A stretch of DNA of 64,000 bases, taken from positions 100,509,706 through 100,573,705 of the forward strand of contig OY744532.1 of NCBI GenBank assembly GCA_963556195.1, given 5' to 3'. The DNA comes from Sepiola atlantica (lineage: Eukaryota; Mollusca; Cephalopoda; Sepiida; Sepiolidae). Below are positions 54,670-64,000 of the stretch, piece after piece (the first letter of the stretch is position 1; each line of letters opens with the position of its first letter). Below the pieces are notes generated by a model, which was not told the DNA's origin, did no database searches, and saw nothing but the letters and a program-made list of their open reading frames with translations. Made by a program: the position numbers and the translations under genes.

Positions 54670-54800
54670 TATGATTATTTTTATTTACACAGACATGTAC
54701 AAAATCTGCGACACTGGCATGTCGATGTTATCGATCAACAGTTATTATAAACTGAGATCTCATCAGGCAGAGTTAGAATCCAATCTTAACATTAGATCAT
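54670..54800 (+). repeat. Dispersed repeat family H, copy 1
   Basis: CAAAATCTGCGACACTGGC, GTTATTATAAACTGAGATC and GCAGAGTTAGAATCC recur at 59060-59205. Confidence 0.75.
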
Positions 54801-54918
54801 ATTTGTACATACATGAAATTTTAATATATATATATTATATATTACAATTTCATGTATGTACATATATAATATCATAAAGTGATATAATATATATTATGTA
54901 TATATATATGTACATATA

Positions 54919-55304
54919 CAGGGTGGGCCAAAATAAGGGTCCTATCTTTAAATTTGAATAACTTGAATTTGAATAACTTCCACAAAATAAAAGTTAAACT
55001 CACCAAACTTTATGTGTGTGTAGACTGACCCTTCTGAGATTTTTTGAAATAAACAAAACAAATTTTAGCCGAAAAACACTTCTTAAAACTTACAAAAACT
55101 AAAGTATTGTTTTTTACACTGTTTTGAGTTTTTTAAGCAAAAATAATGTTTTCTAAATGAGGGTACGTTCCTTAGGGCTAATACGGCTCATGCTTGCTTC
55201 GGAAGGGGTCCTTTACTTATTCTAAAAAAAAAAAAAAAAAAAAAATCAATAAATAAAAAAGTTATGAATTTTTAAAAATAGGACCCTTATTTTTGCCCAC
55301 CCTG
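54919..55304. mobile_element. 386-bp Tc1/mariner-type MITE, copy 2
   Basis: Same length and ends as the copy at 19830-20215, with TA on each side (54917-54918, 55305-55306). Apart from one base in the CCCTTC(C/T)GAGA stretch and the A-run region the two read identically, so both probably moved recently. Confidence 0.9.
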
Positions 55305-55329
55305 TATAATATCATAAAGTGATATAATA

Positions 55330-55565
55330 TATTACGTATATAGTTTCAGCATTTATTTCAACAGTGCTCAATACGTGAGTAGAGCTTAGTAGTATGAAAA
55401 TATATTTATAAAATACTAGCCAGTGAGGGGAAAAAACAATGAATCGATCGGTTTGTTAGCTAGAGTAAAAGCAATCGCAAACTACACATCCACGGATTTA
55501 GCCTGATGATTCCCTTCAGGAATGAAACATGAACCTTTCTGTGTAGATTACTTGCCATAAATATA
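55330..55565 (-). repeat. Dispersed repeat family D, inverted copy
   Basis: AACAGTGCTCAATACGTGAG and AAGCTCTACTCACGTATT-complementary pieces link it to 17740-17890, and CCTGATGATTCCCTTCAGG forms a small hairpin near 55502. Confidence 0.65.
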
Positions 55566-55717
55566 TTTTCATACTATATATATATATATATATATATAAA
55601 TAATCATCCGAAAAAATCATTAAAAAAAATGAAATAAAAATAGTACCTTATTATTTTGTAGAGCTTGTCTGTATCTAAGAAGCAAAGAATAACTAAAATA
55701 ACAAGCCGCGCATGCGT

Positions 55718-56311
55718 GGTCCCCCTCTGTATGTGACTCGATGTGGCGAGTGTAAAATGCAATAAATTTGGCCAATTTTGGGCATTTTTGACCCCTATTG
55801 TACCCTCTGGGGGCGCGAACCAGAATTGTTCTGAGGTCAAGGATGCTCATTTTATATCCAGAACAATTGCCTCAACATTTTGGCCAAGTTTCAGAAAAAT
55901 TGAATGGATGGATCAAACGTTATGGGAGAAAAGGGTCATTTTTTGCCATTTTGGGGCTTTTGACCCCCTGGGGGCGCGAACCAGATTTTTTCCAAGGTCA
56001 GCGATACTTATTTTCTATTTGAAACAATTGCCTTCATATTTTGGCCAAGTTTCAGAGAAATTGAATGGATGGATGAAAAGTTATGGGGCAAAAAATGTCA
56101 TTTTTTACAATTTTTGGGCCTTTTGACCCCCTGGGGAGGCTAACCAGATTTGTTTTCAAAAATCGGAGAATGTCACTTTCTAACCTGACCAAAGTTACAA
56201 CTTCATGCAAAATTTCAGAGAAATTCAATGGATGGTTGCGGAGAAAAATACGGACGGACGGACGGAAATGCCTCAAAATATAGGTCCCCCGATTTTATAA
56301 ATCGGGGGACC
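55718..56311. mobile_element. GGTCCCC-ended element with three internal repeats
   Basis: It starts GGTCCCCCTCTG and ends in the perfect hairpin GGTCCCCCGATTT / AAATCGGGGGACC (56283-56311, loop TAT). Three ~165-bp units carry GACCCC, GGGCGCGAACCAG, CAAGGTCA, GGCCAAGTTTCAGA and TTGAATGGATGG. GGACGGACGGACGG precedes the hairpin. Frames across it are not conserved. I recall similar units from molluscs but cannot name the family. Confidence 0.8.
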
Positions 56312-57560
56312 AATAAAATATTAACAGAAATCAACCAACGACGACGCGTCATACTTAAAAATACTTTTGTTTCAAGTCGTATTAAAATTGAATCAAGTTT
56401 TTCTACTCGTTCAGAATATGGAGCCAATTAAAGGGAGGTAACCTCGATTTTACTTAAACTGAATCGCATCCCATGTGAATTGTTTATTTTGAATCGACGC
56501 AGTTATTTGCTCTTGTATTTTGCATTAAAAATATAATACATTTTTTTGAAAAACTAATTAGCTTGTATCAAGGTTGATAGATTTGATATGCTGGTGAAAA
56601 TTGAATAGATTAAAATTTTACAATCAGTTAAGTTTAGTTTTTTTTTTTTAATTGTAAGTAACTCTTACTAAAGTACAATCATTTTTAGGCGAAAGTGTAA
56701 TATAGTTAACAACGAAAAAAGGGGGGAAAGAAACAAACATATAACGAATAACTGTTACCAAACGCTAGATAATTTAATATTCTATCGGTCTGCATAGTTT
56801 TAAACGTTTGGAAAGTATTTGTTAGTTTTGTTATTTCAAGATTTGTGTTGTTACATTCACTTAACCGATCCCGTCAAATAAAATGGTCGTCGATCTTTTT
56901 TCTTTCTTAGGTAGTCGCTTATTTCAGCGTAAAATATATTATTAAAGAAAAAGAGAGAAAAAAGCTTACGGTACCATTAAACCTAGGTCCGAGGGTCGTT
57001 TCCTGTCGGGTATGGGTAAGCTTTTTTTTTTTCTTAATCTTTTAAGCCTGAAATAATAGAGCGTCTGAAAAAGAAAAAAAAATCTATAACTATTTTGTTT
57101 GACGAAAAAATCTATAATTTGACGAAATCGCCTAAGTGAAAGTAGCGAAACAAATTTAGGAATAACAAAACTTTTAGTTTCCGAAAGTTTAAAACTAAAA
57201 CGTCGACAAATATATTTGTTTCTTTTCCCGCCCTTTTTTGTTGTTAACTATTACGACATTTTTGCCCATTTTTTTTTCAAAATTTATCATAGAATTATCC
57301 GACATAATATTCTCCTTTTTTCTTCTAAATGCTCGATATTATTTCAATGAATTAATTGAATTACTTTGTGACCCTTCGACATTTGAAAGGAACTTGGGAG
57401 CATTTAAACTGCCGGAAAGTCATTTAATCTGGCTTTAAAATTCTTAGCTAATCCTCATGTATTATTTAGATCCAATAATTTTATAAATGGAGATTAAAAA
57501 AAAAACCTTACGTTAATTACCAAAGTTAGTTATAGTTCTATAAGAATTTAATAGAATACA
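56312..57560. other. No supported gene
   Basis: AT-rich. An AAAGGGAGGTAACC-type motif is at 56430. Frames such as 57238-57438 show no domain. Confidence 0.45.
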
Positions 57561-57564
57561 TACT

Positions 57565-57665
57565 TATGGCAAGTAAGCTACACAGACACGTTTGTGTTTC
57601 ATTCCGACGGAAATCAGCAGGCTAAACTTTACTCATGCTTAAGTAAATACTGAAAAAATATATAC
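57565..57665 (+). repeat. Dispersed repeat family D, short copy
   Basis: GGCAAGTAAGCTACACAGAC and AAGTAAATACTGAAAAAAT link it to 22608-22790. Confidence 0.65.
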
Positions 57666-57749
57666 ATATATTATTTTATAACTGTATATACATAAGAAAT
57701 AGTAATACACCCCCACCCCTCTCTGTCTCTCTCTCTCTCATATATATTA

Positions 57750-57882
57750 GAGAGTATGAAATAAAAGTGTCAGACAAAATGGAAAATTAGTTTATGTAAT
57801 AGTGGATAAGCAAGGATACTTATTTCTACTAGCATTTCTTGCTTATCCACTATTCCATGAACTAATTTTCCACACACACGCA

Positions 57883-57895
<13 letters not shown>
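57750..57895. repeat. Palindromic element next to (TA)n
   Basis: GGAAAATTAGTTTATG and ATAGTGGATAAGCAAG on the left pair with CTTGCTTATCCACTAT and CATGAACTAATTTTCC on the right. The right flank is a 35-bp TA run. Confidence 0.8.
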
Positions 57896-57931
<36 letters not shown>

Positions 57932-58735
57932 ATGTATAAATAAAGAAATAATAAAGATAAAATTTTATCTTTAAATTATAGCCTATCATGATAAGTCAAT
58001 ATACAGAACAGAGCAGTAATATAAGAAATTGAACGATGAGAATAAAAATTGGAGAAAATACAATATTTATTAAATCATTAGATAATTCAAATAAGGAATA
58101 TTCAAAAATAACTTTATTTTATATATTTTTGAAAATTCATGGATTAAGGAAAGAAACTTTTTTTATATATTCCTTCTTTAAATTCTTATGATTTAATAAA
58201 TATTGTACTTTATCCTATTTTTATTCTCATTGATTTTCTTACATATATATATATATATGGAATTTTCAAATTATCCTACGTTTAATTTATTCGCTCAAAC
58301 AATCACACTTAAACATTTTATTTTATTTTATTTAAAAAAAATATTTTTCTATGATATGCACCTTTGTTCAACTTTTAAAACAAACTTCTCTCCAAACATC
58401 ATCAGGTGACTCATTATTTATTAAAAAAAAAAAAATGGCTGCACATAACAGATGGTTATCAGCTTTCCAAGTGTGCTGAACTTACTGGAGCAATCTGATT
58501 GTTTATATTTCGGAAACACTTGAATTGTTGAATCTTTTACATACTTGTAACATTTCGATAGAAACTGCCTCACGCCCCCCCCTCTCTAAAAGTGGACCCT
58601 AATTGCTTTTAACTAACCAAATTTATTATTGTTGTACTATGTTATTGGCAATATAATAACGTACTTCGCTACAAATTTATTTCAACAATTATGTAGTCTA
58701 GCTTGGGTGACTGGTTTTATGAAACATTTTTAAAT
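57896..58735. other. AT-rich, no supported gene
   Basis: Contains TA runs (57890-57924, 58243-58258) and A/T runs. I see no copy elsewhere. Confidence 0.45.
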
Positions 58736-58739
58736 AAGC

Positions 58740-58931
58740 ATATATAATTCCAATAATGTAAGGGGGGATAACACATATTTTAAATGAAAAAAATATAATA
58801 GGAGTTGTCTACCTTACAACCAGAATTTTTTTCCTTTTTTATGTATAAGTTTAAAAATGTGCAAAAAAATACAAATTAAAAATCTAAAATGACTTCACTG
58901 CATCCCGGGCAACGTCAAGCAGGGACAGCTA

Positions 58932-58932
<1 letters not shown>
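58740..58932 (+). mobile_element. Helitron-like 3' region, best copy
   Basis: AATGTAAGGGGGGATAAC and AATAGGAGTTGTCTACC lead to CCCGGGCAACGTCAAGC and end in CAGCTAG with T beyond (58933). The 3' CTAG then T is the Helitron signature. The hairpin is partly decayed. It abuts a long TA run. Confidence 0.65.
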
Positions 58933-58976
<44 letters not shown>

Positions 58977-59059
58977 TAATAATAATCTAGGTAAAACATC
59001 CACAGGGTAGTATTCCAATTTAAACCGGGTTTATAAAAAGTGCTTAATATCAAATAGAG

Positions 59060-59205
59060 CTTTTATATATGATTATTTTTATTTACACATGTACAAAATC
59101 TGCGACACTGGCATGTTGATGTTATCAATCAACAGCTATTATAAACTGAGATCTCCTCAGGCAGAGTTAGAATCCGATCTTAACCTAAGATCATATTTGG
59201 AAAGA
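59060..59205 (+). repeat. Dispersed repeat family H, copy 2
   Basis: Matches 54670-54800 over about 120 bases, then diverges at ATCATATTTGGAAAG. Confidence 0.75.
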
Positions 59206-59319
59206 ATGAAATGGAGAAAAAAGAAAAGAAATTTAAAATTTAAATTTGGAAAGTCACGTGGTTGGGACCGTTAAGAATCAAAATCAAGTGTGTATATATA
59301 TATATATACTAGCTGAAAA

Positions 59320-59930
59320 TAAATATAAAGTTAGGTATATTTATATATTTGTATGTACAGGATTCACTCCTAAACTAATTAATAATCATTATGAATTTTG
59401 GAACACAGCTGCTAGGCGTAAGAGGTCGTAATGTGGGCTATATTTAGTTTTATGCAGAAGGGATTAAAATGGATGCAAGCCTTTTGATAAAATTCAGACA
59501 TTTCCGATTTTTGTGAAATTTTAAGAATAGGTATTAGACATCTCTTAATAAATATTCCCCGAATTTCAGTTTCTTTGGAGCATTTTAAAGGGTTTTTAGG
59601 GGTCATAATATGGGCACAACCTCCCATTTAAAAATTCAAATATTTCAGATTTGCATTAAATTTGATCCATAATGAATAGACACCAATTAAGCAAGATTCT
59701 CTGAATTTTAATTTCTTCTGATAACTCCTTAAGCTTAAAATTTTAGACATTTTCTAGAATCAAAATCAAACAATAGATTTTGATCAAAATTGGAATAAAT
59801 ATTATAGACATAAGGTTTAGTGTCATTATATATTGATTCTGGTCCGTGTAAGTGGAGATAGAAGTGGTGCAAAATTGTTTGAGGAATTAATTTTAGCCGT
59901 CCTGGGATGGGCATTCTTCTAATATATATA
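59320..59930 (+). mobile_element. ~610-bp dispersed repeat
   Basis: GTATGTACAGGATTCACTCC, CTGCTAGGCGTAAGAGGTCG, AATGTGGGCTATATTTAG open the element. It ends CCTGGGATGGGCATTCTTCT. The 62875-63025 element has both ends but not the centre. Confidence 0.65.
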
Positions 59931-60840
59931 CTAACCGTACCTACTCGGTGTTGTCCAGGGCGAAAATAAAATGACTGATTTGTTTACAAAGAAACAGAAA
60001 TTAATTTTGGTGAATTTAATTTTGTAATCAAATTATTTTGTAAATATGGATTTTTTAATAAGTTAGTTTTAGTACTTGACACTAATCGATATTAATTGTA
60101 AAGAACAAATATTTCAAGGGAGAGAAATTAGTATAACTTCACGCAATAACCCCCCTTTAATTTTTCGGTGAGTAAGAAAAAATGTCTCCACTCTAACAGT
60201 GTTCTCATCTGGAATAATTATTTACAAAAAATCTAAAGCAAAATAAAATATTTTTATGCCAATAACATCCCTCTAAAAGAAAAAATGGGCTCATCCAAGT
60301 CTAAGCTAAAGTCTGCGCTCCTACATGACAAACATTTGATCGGGTGGGGGGGGGGCTCACATTTAAATCAGAATCAAATATTGATATGTCAGAGAGACAG
60401 ATTGCTATTGGGATCTAAGTTTGAAAATCCGACAACATAACTTTATATATTAGATATGATAATGAAATTGCAAGAGGTACTTTTTCGAGATATGTTTCTT
60501 GTGAATCAGGCTGGCCAACCAAAATACAATTGTATATTTATTATATTTTCTTGTATATTTTGGGTGTGCGTTTTTGGGCTCATCGTTACATTGTGAGACT
60601 GCTGGCTCCCTCAAGTGGTACATCCTTTCACCATGAAGGGAAGGGACAGAGGGGCGAAGGATGTGGGTTGTTTAATTCAGTTATAAGTGTTTCTTTGACC
60701 TTTCTAGGTTTGACCTAATGTCAACTGGCATCTCTAGATTAGAACTCCAAGTTCCTAATTGGTCCAAGCCTGTTAGCCCAATTCAGTTCTCAGAGAAGCC
60801 AGGCTGTAAACTACTCAGCAGACAGTTAACAATCGAACTC
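59931..60840. other. No supported gene
   Basis: A possible Helitron-like remnant (CTCGGTGTTGTCCAGGGCG) at 59950-59970 and AT-rich sequence. The plus-strand frame from 60718 is discussed among rejected items. Confidence 0.4.
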
Positions 60841-60844
60841 ATTC

Positions 60845-62130
60845 TCTCCCTCCCCTCTCTCTCCCTCTCAACCATTCCTCCCACCCTTCTCACTCTCCCG
60901 CCCTTCTCACTCTCCCGCCCTTCTCACTCTCCCACCCTTCTCACTCTCCCACCCTTCTCACTCTCTGACCCTTCTCACGCTCCCACCCTTTTCCCCTCCT
61001 CACGCTCCCACCCTTTTCCCCTCCTCTCTCTCCCTTTTCCCTTCCTCTCTCTCCTCTATCCCCTCCTCTCTCTCCCTTTTCCCTTCCTCTCTCTCCTCTA
61101 TCCCTTCCTCTCTCTCCTCTCTCCCTTCCTCTCTCTCCTCTCTCCCTTCCTCTCTCTCCTCTCTCCCTTCCTCTCTCCCTTCCTCTCTCCCTTCCTCTCT
61201 CTCCTCTCTCCCTTCCTCTCTCTCCTCTCTCCCTTCCTCTCTCTCCTCTCTCCCTTCCTCTCTCTCCTCTCTCCCTTCCTCTCTCTCCTCTCTCCCTTCC
61301 TCCCTTCTCCTCTCTCCCTTCTCCTCTCTCCCTTCTCCTCTCTCCCTTCTCCTCTCTCCCTTCTCCTCTCTCCCTTCTCCTCTCTCCCTTCTCCTCTCTC
61401 CCTTTTCCCTCCCCTCTCTCTCCCTTTTACCTCCCCTCTCTCTCCCTTTTACCTCCCCTCTCTCTCCCTTTTCCCTCCCCTCTCTCTCCCTTTTCCCTCC
61501 CCTCTCTCTCCCTTTTCCCTCCCCTCTCTCTCCCTTTTCCCTCCCCTCTCTCTCCCTTCTCCCTCCCCTCTCTCTCCCTCCCCTCTCTCTCCCTCCCCTC
61601 TCTCTTCCTTCTCTCCCTCCCCTCTCTCTTCCTTCTCTCCCTCCCCTCTCTCTTCCTTCTCTCCCTCCCCTCTCTCTTCCTTCTCTCCCTCTCCTCTCTC
61701 TTCCTTCTCTCCCTCTCCTCTCTCTTCCTTCTCTCCCTCCCCTCTCTCTTCCTTCCCTCCCTCCCCTCTCTCTTCCTTCCCTCCCTCCCCTCTCTCTTCC
61801 TTCCCTCCCTCCCCTCTCTCTTCCTTCCCTCCCTCCCCTCTCTCTCCCTTCTCCCTCCCCTCTCTCTCCCTTCTCCCTCCCCTCTCTCTCTCCCTTCTCC
61901 CTCCCCCCTCTCTCTCCCTTCTCCCTCCCCTCTCTCTCTCCCTTCTCCCTCCCCTCTCTCTCTCCCTTCTCCCTCACCTCTCTCTCTCCCTTCTCCCTCA
62001 CCTCTCTGTCTCCCTTTTCCCTCACCTCTCTGTCTCCCTTTTCCCTCACCTCTCTGTCCCTTCTCCCTCTGTCCCTTCTCCCTCCCCTCTTTCTCGCTTC
62101 TCCCTCCCCTCTCATTCCCCCTCCCCTGCC
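60845..62130. repeat. 1.3-kb pyrimidine tract with changing tandem units
   Basis: The plus strand is nearly pure C/T. Units shift along the tract: CCCTTCTCACTCTC near 60880, CCTCTCTCTCCTCTCTCCCT near 61100-61290, CTCCTCTCTCCCTT near 61310-61400, CCTCTCTCTCCCTTTTCCCT near 61420-61550 and CCTCTCTCTTCCTTCTCTCC near 61590-61830. Long open frames (S/P/L on plus, R/E/G on minus) are artefacts. The tract can form triplex (H-) DNA and is likely variable in length. Confidence 0.95.
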
Positions 62131-62134
62131 ACCT

Positions 62135-62555
62135 GAAATGAATTCGGAAAGAAATCCTCCACTCTATTTCCATAATGAGACGTTTCTTTCTTTTTCCCCC
62201 CTTTTTTCTGTCTATACCGTTTGATAGTTTTTTTCTTTCGTTTTTTTAATCTTTCCAGTTTGAGAAGTTTTCTTTTTTAACTTCAACGATTGCGAACACT
62301 GATGAAGCATAATTTTCATATTTTTTATCTACCCTATTTGTTGTTGTTGTTTTTTTATCTAGCAAAAATAGCAGTCCTATTTAGGATGAATTTAAGCTAA
62401 AAACTAACTGCCATCCGTCAGCTATTAATCTAACTCTTAGTATTCATTTTAAATGTTAACTTTCATTACACATCTTTAATATAAATCTATTTTAAAAACT
62501 AACAGTTTTTATTTAAATTACCTCCCTTGAAAATTAATGAACATTATGGTATTTA
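62135..62555. other. AT-rich, no supported gene
   Basis: Contains a TTGTTGTTGTT run near 62339 and CCTCCCTTGAAAATTA (motif complement) at 62521. Confidence 0.45.
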
Positions 62556-62559
62556 GGAA

Positions 62560-62830
62560 AGAATTTGATAAGTTATCCTCTTTTTTATTGAGTCAATTTA
62601 ATTAATTATTGTAAATATCGGCCATATGTAGGAAAATAGGGCAATAAAATTACAAATGAATAACAATAAATATTAACTTATTATAAACTGTTTAAAAAAT
62701 AGTTATGCAAATTAAGCATACAAATAGCTGAGTTTGGATCTTATCTCTCTACTATATATACAGTATTTCAAAAGACTTGTGTTATTCACTTAAATTACAA
62801 TGAGCTGTTTTCATGGCAATACGTGTAATA
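62560..62830 (+). repeat. Dispersed repeat, paired with 29400-29680
   Basis: TTACAAATGAATAACA, ATTATAAACTGTTTAAA, GCATACAAATAGCTG and CAGTATTTCAAAAG follow the order of the other copy. Confidence 0.6.
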
Positions 62831-62874
62831 AATGAAAATAACTTTTGCATCTATTTATTTCTCTTTATATAAAA

Positions 62875-63025
62875 TTAGGTATGTGTATAGGTTTATTATG
62901 TATTTGTATGTATAGGATTCATTCTTTAACTAACTAATCAATCATGAGTTTTAGAACCTAGCTGCTAAGCGTAAGGGGTCATAATGTGGCCTATATTTAG
63001 TTTAGGACGGGTGTTCTTCTAATTG
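62875..63025 (+). mobile_element. Internally deleted copy of the 59320 repeat
   Basis: Left part: GGATTCATTCTTTAACTAAC, GTAAGGGGTCATAATGTGG, CCTATATTTAG. Right part: GGACGGGTGTTCTTCTAATT. The central ~450 bases of the other copy are missing, as in a deletion derivative of a mobile element. Confidence 0.6.
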
Positions 63026-63029
63026 CGAT

Positions 63030-63524
63030 ATAAGAAGGTATAGAGATCTAAAAATTACAACAAAAAACAAAAACAATATTAACACAGCTACTAAGAATAT
63101 TTATGCTTGTATATGTAAGATAATGCTTGGGAGGGGACATCTTCTGTAAGATAATGAAGAGTGGCAAAAAAAAATTGTGGGCGAGTCCATTGTGGGTGGG
63201 ACGGCGAGAAAGAAAGAAAGCGACTTGATAACTGTTAAAAAGGAGAAGGTTCCGCAGTTCAAGCGAGACTTGAAAGGTGGCGGTTTCAGAAACGCGAAGA
63301 GCCGGAGCGCTTAGTAATTGGAGTATCGAAGTACCGGAAGAATGGGAGTTTACCGATGTTTATGGCACCGAAAATGGAGCATCAGGAACAGAATATTGAG
63401 ACTGTTTAGTGAAGAGTTTAACTTGTACGTGAGAAATGTTGGCAGATATAGGTGTTTCAGAAATTTACAAGGTTATACAAAATGATCTCTCGGTGATATA
63501 GCTAAAGTTATTGAACTAAACTTT

Positions 63525-63565
<41 letters not shown>
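63030..63565. other. No supported gene
   Basis: GAAAGAAAGAAAG and purine-rich runs near 63205. No coding domain. Confidence 0.4.
63531..63562. repeat. (TA)n microsatellite
   Basis: TA run just ahead of the SINE family 3 copy. Confidence 0.95.
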
Positions 63566-63568
<3 letters not shown>

Positions 63569-63569
63569 T

Positions 63570-63790
63570 ATAAATAAATATTAATTATTTATTACCTACA
63601 GTGCAGGAAGTTAATTCTCGACGGTCAGCGGGCGCGAACTCAGATCACAAGTTGCCACTGATTCGCAGTCAAGAGTCTTACCCGTCGGCCACCATAAATT
63701 AGCTTGGAAGTTAAGAGGAATTTAACTTTGTAAATGCCAAGTCGACGGGTATTTACAACGAGCAGCGAATAGTGATAAACAACAAAGAGT
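63570..63790 (-). mobile_element. tRNA-type SINE family 3
   Basis: The minus strand has GGTGGCCGACGGGTAAGAC (A-box), GACTGCGAATCAGTGGC, and GAGTTCGCGCCCGCTGACC (B-box), then ATTAACTTCCTGCACTG. This is the best-preserved head of the family. Confidence 0.7.
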
Positions 63791-63792
63791 CT

Positions 63793-63794
<2 letters not shown>

Positions 63795-63823
<29 letters not shown>
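63795..63823. repeat. (TA)n microsatellite
   Basis: TA run directly before the 5S-headed SINE. Confidence 0.95.
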
Positions 63824-63827
<4 letters not shown>

Positions 63828-64000
63828 CAATCACGTTGACACACCGGTTTCCGTTAGATCACCGAAGTTAAGCGACGTCGAGCCTGGCCAGTACTAAATG
63901 GGTGACCATTTGGGAATACCAGGTGCTGTATGTGCTCTCTGCTTATCTCTGCATTGTTTCCAGTCGTCTTGTATTACTACTTGCCATTGGTATCAAGCAA
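63824..64000 (+). mobile_element. 5S rRNA-headed SINE, body type a, cut by window end
   Basis: The head (63824-63930) reads GGCACAATCACGTTGACACA, CCGTTAGATCACCGAAGTTA, AGCGACGTCGAGCCTGG, CCAGTACTAAATGGGTGACC, ATTTGGGAATACCAGGTGCT, GTA. The body starts TGTGCTCTCTGCTTATCTC, CAGTCGTCTTGTATTAC and matches the body of 50578-50873. The head keeps the C-box equivalent of 5S. The 3' end lies outside the window. Confidence 0.85.

Noticed and set aside
54919..55304. Segmental duplication linking 19.8 kb and 54.9 kb
   Set aside because: Similarity stops exactly at the TA-flanked inverted repeats, which fits independent transposon insertions.
59246..59627. Small open frames around 59.2-59.6 kb
   Set aside because: They fall across a dispersed repeat, are short and have no conserved motif.
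60718..62136. 472-residue open frame rich in S, P, L
   Set aside because: It is a translation of the pyrimidine tract; similar long frames exist on the other strand and in other frames.
63824..63930. Functional 5S rRNA gene
   Set aside because: There are many changes from 5S, and copies are dispersed and joined to SINE-like bodies, not in a tandem array.

Overview
The window is AT-rich, intron-scale eukaryotic DNA, almost certainly from an animal and most likely a mollusc. The reasons are many non-LTR retrotransposon relics, Pol III-type SINEs, Tc1/mariner-, hAT- and Helitron-like ends, more than twenty (TA)n microsatellites, and one spliced coding exon. A short motif close to AAGGGAGATAATTC recurs, as does a GGTCCCC-ended element with GGCGCGAACCAG repeats. 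I associate both with molluscan genomes from memory, not from a search. I see no bacterial operon, CRISPR array, intact transposase or complete gene.

Only one stretch looks like host protein-coding sequence: a 222-base, phase 0-0 exon at 42550-42771 (+). It has a strong pyrimidine tract plus AG acceptor and a GTAAGA donor. Its 74 residues are rich in Q, A, T, V and Y, and I cannot name the gene. If the exon is real, much of the flanking sequence is probably intron.

Region by region: 0-8 kb holds LINE fragments, a 53-bp satellite grown from one arm of a foldback element, an 805-bp repeat with a foldback end, a hAT-like foldback and Helitron-like tails. 8-16 kb is dominated by pyrimidine/purine tracts, a U2-headed and two 5S-headed SINEs, and compound microsatellites. 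16-26 kb is a dense series of (TA)n tracts, each next to small palindromic elements, with a 386-bp mariner-type MITE. 26-36 kb carries U2-headed SINEs, a three-unit tandem repeat, LINE 3' ends, a 37-bp minisatellite and a LINE just upstream of a Helitron-like terminus. 36-50 kb has a tRNA-type SINE, a decayed mariner transposase, more U2-headed SINEs, the coding exon and LINE fragments. 50-64 kb has two more 5S-headed SINEs, the second near-identical mariner MITE, the GGTCCCC element and a 1.3-kb pyrimidine tract.

The most notable system is a SINE family whose 5' head is the first ~45 nt of U2 snRNA, including the branch-site recognition region. At least nine heads or full copies lie in 64 kb. 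There are two body types, a shared 3' tail (CTTGTGYCTAAC, then a small hairpin and TAAATA), and probable target-site duplications on two copies. Four SINEs headed by 5S rRNA, with at least three different bodies, occur in the same window. Recruitment of several Pol III or snRNA gene heads appears to be a theme of this genome.
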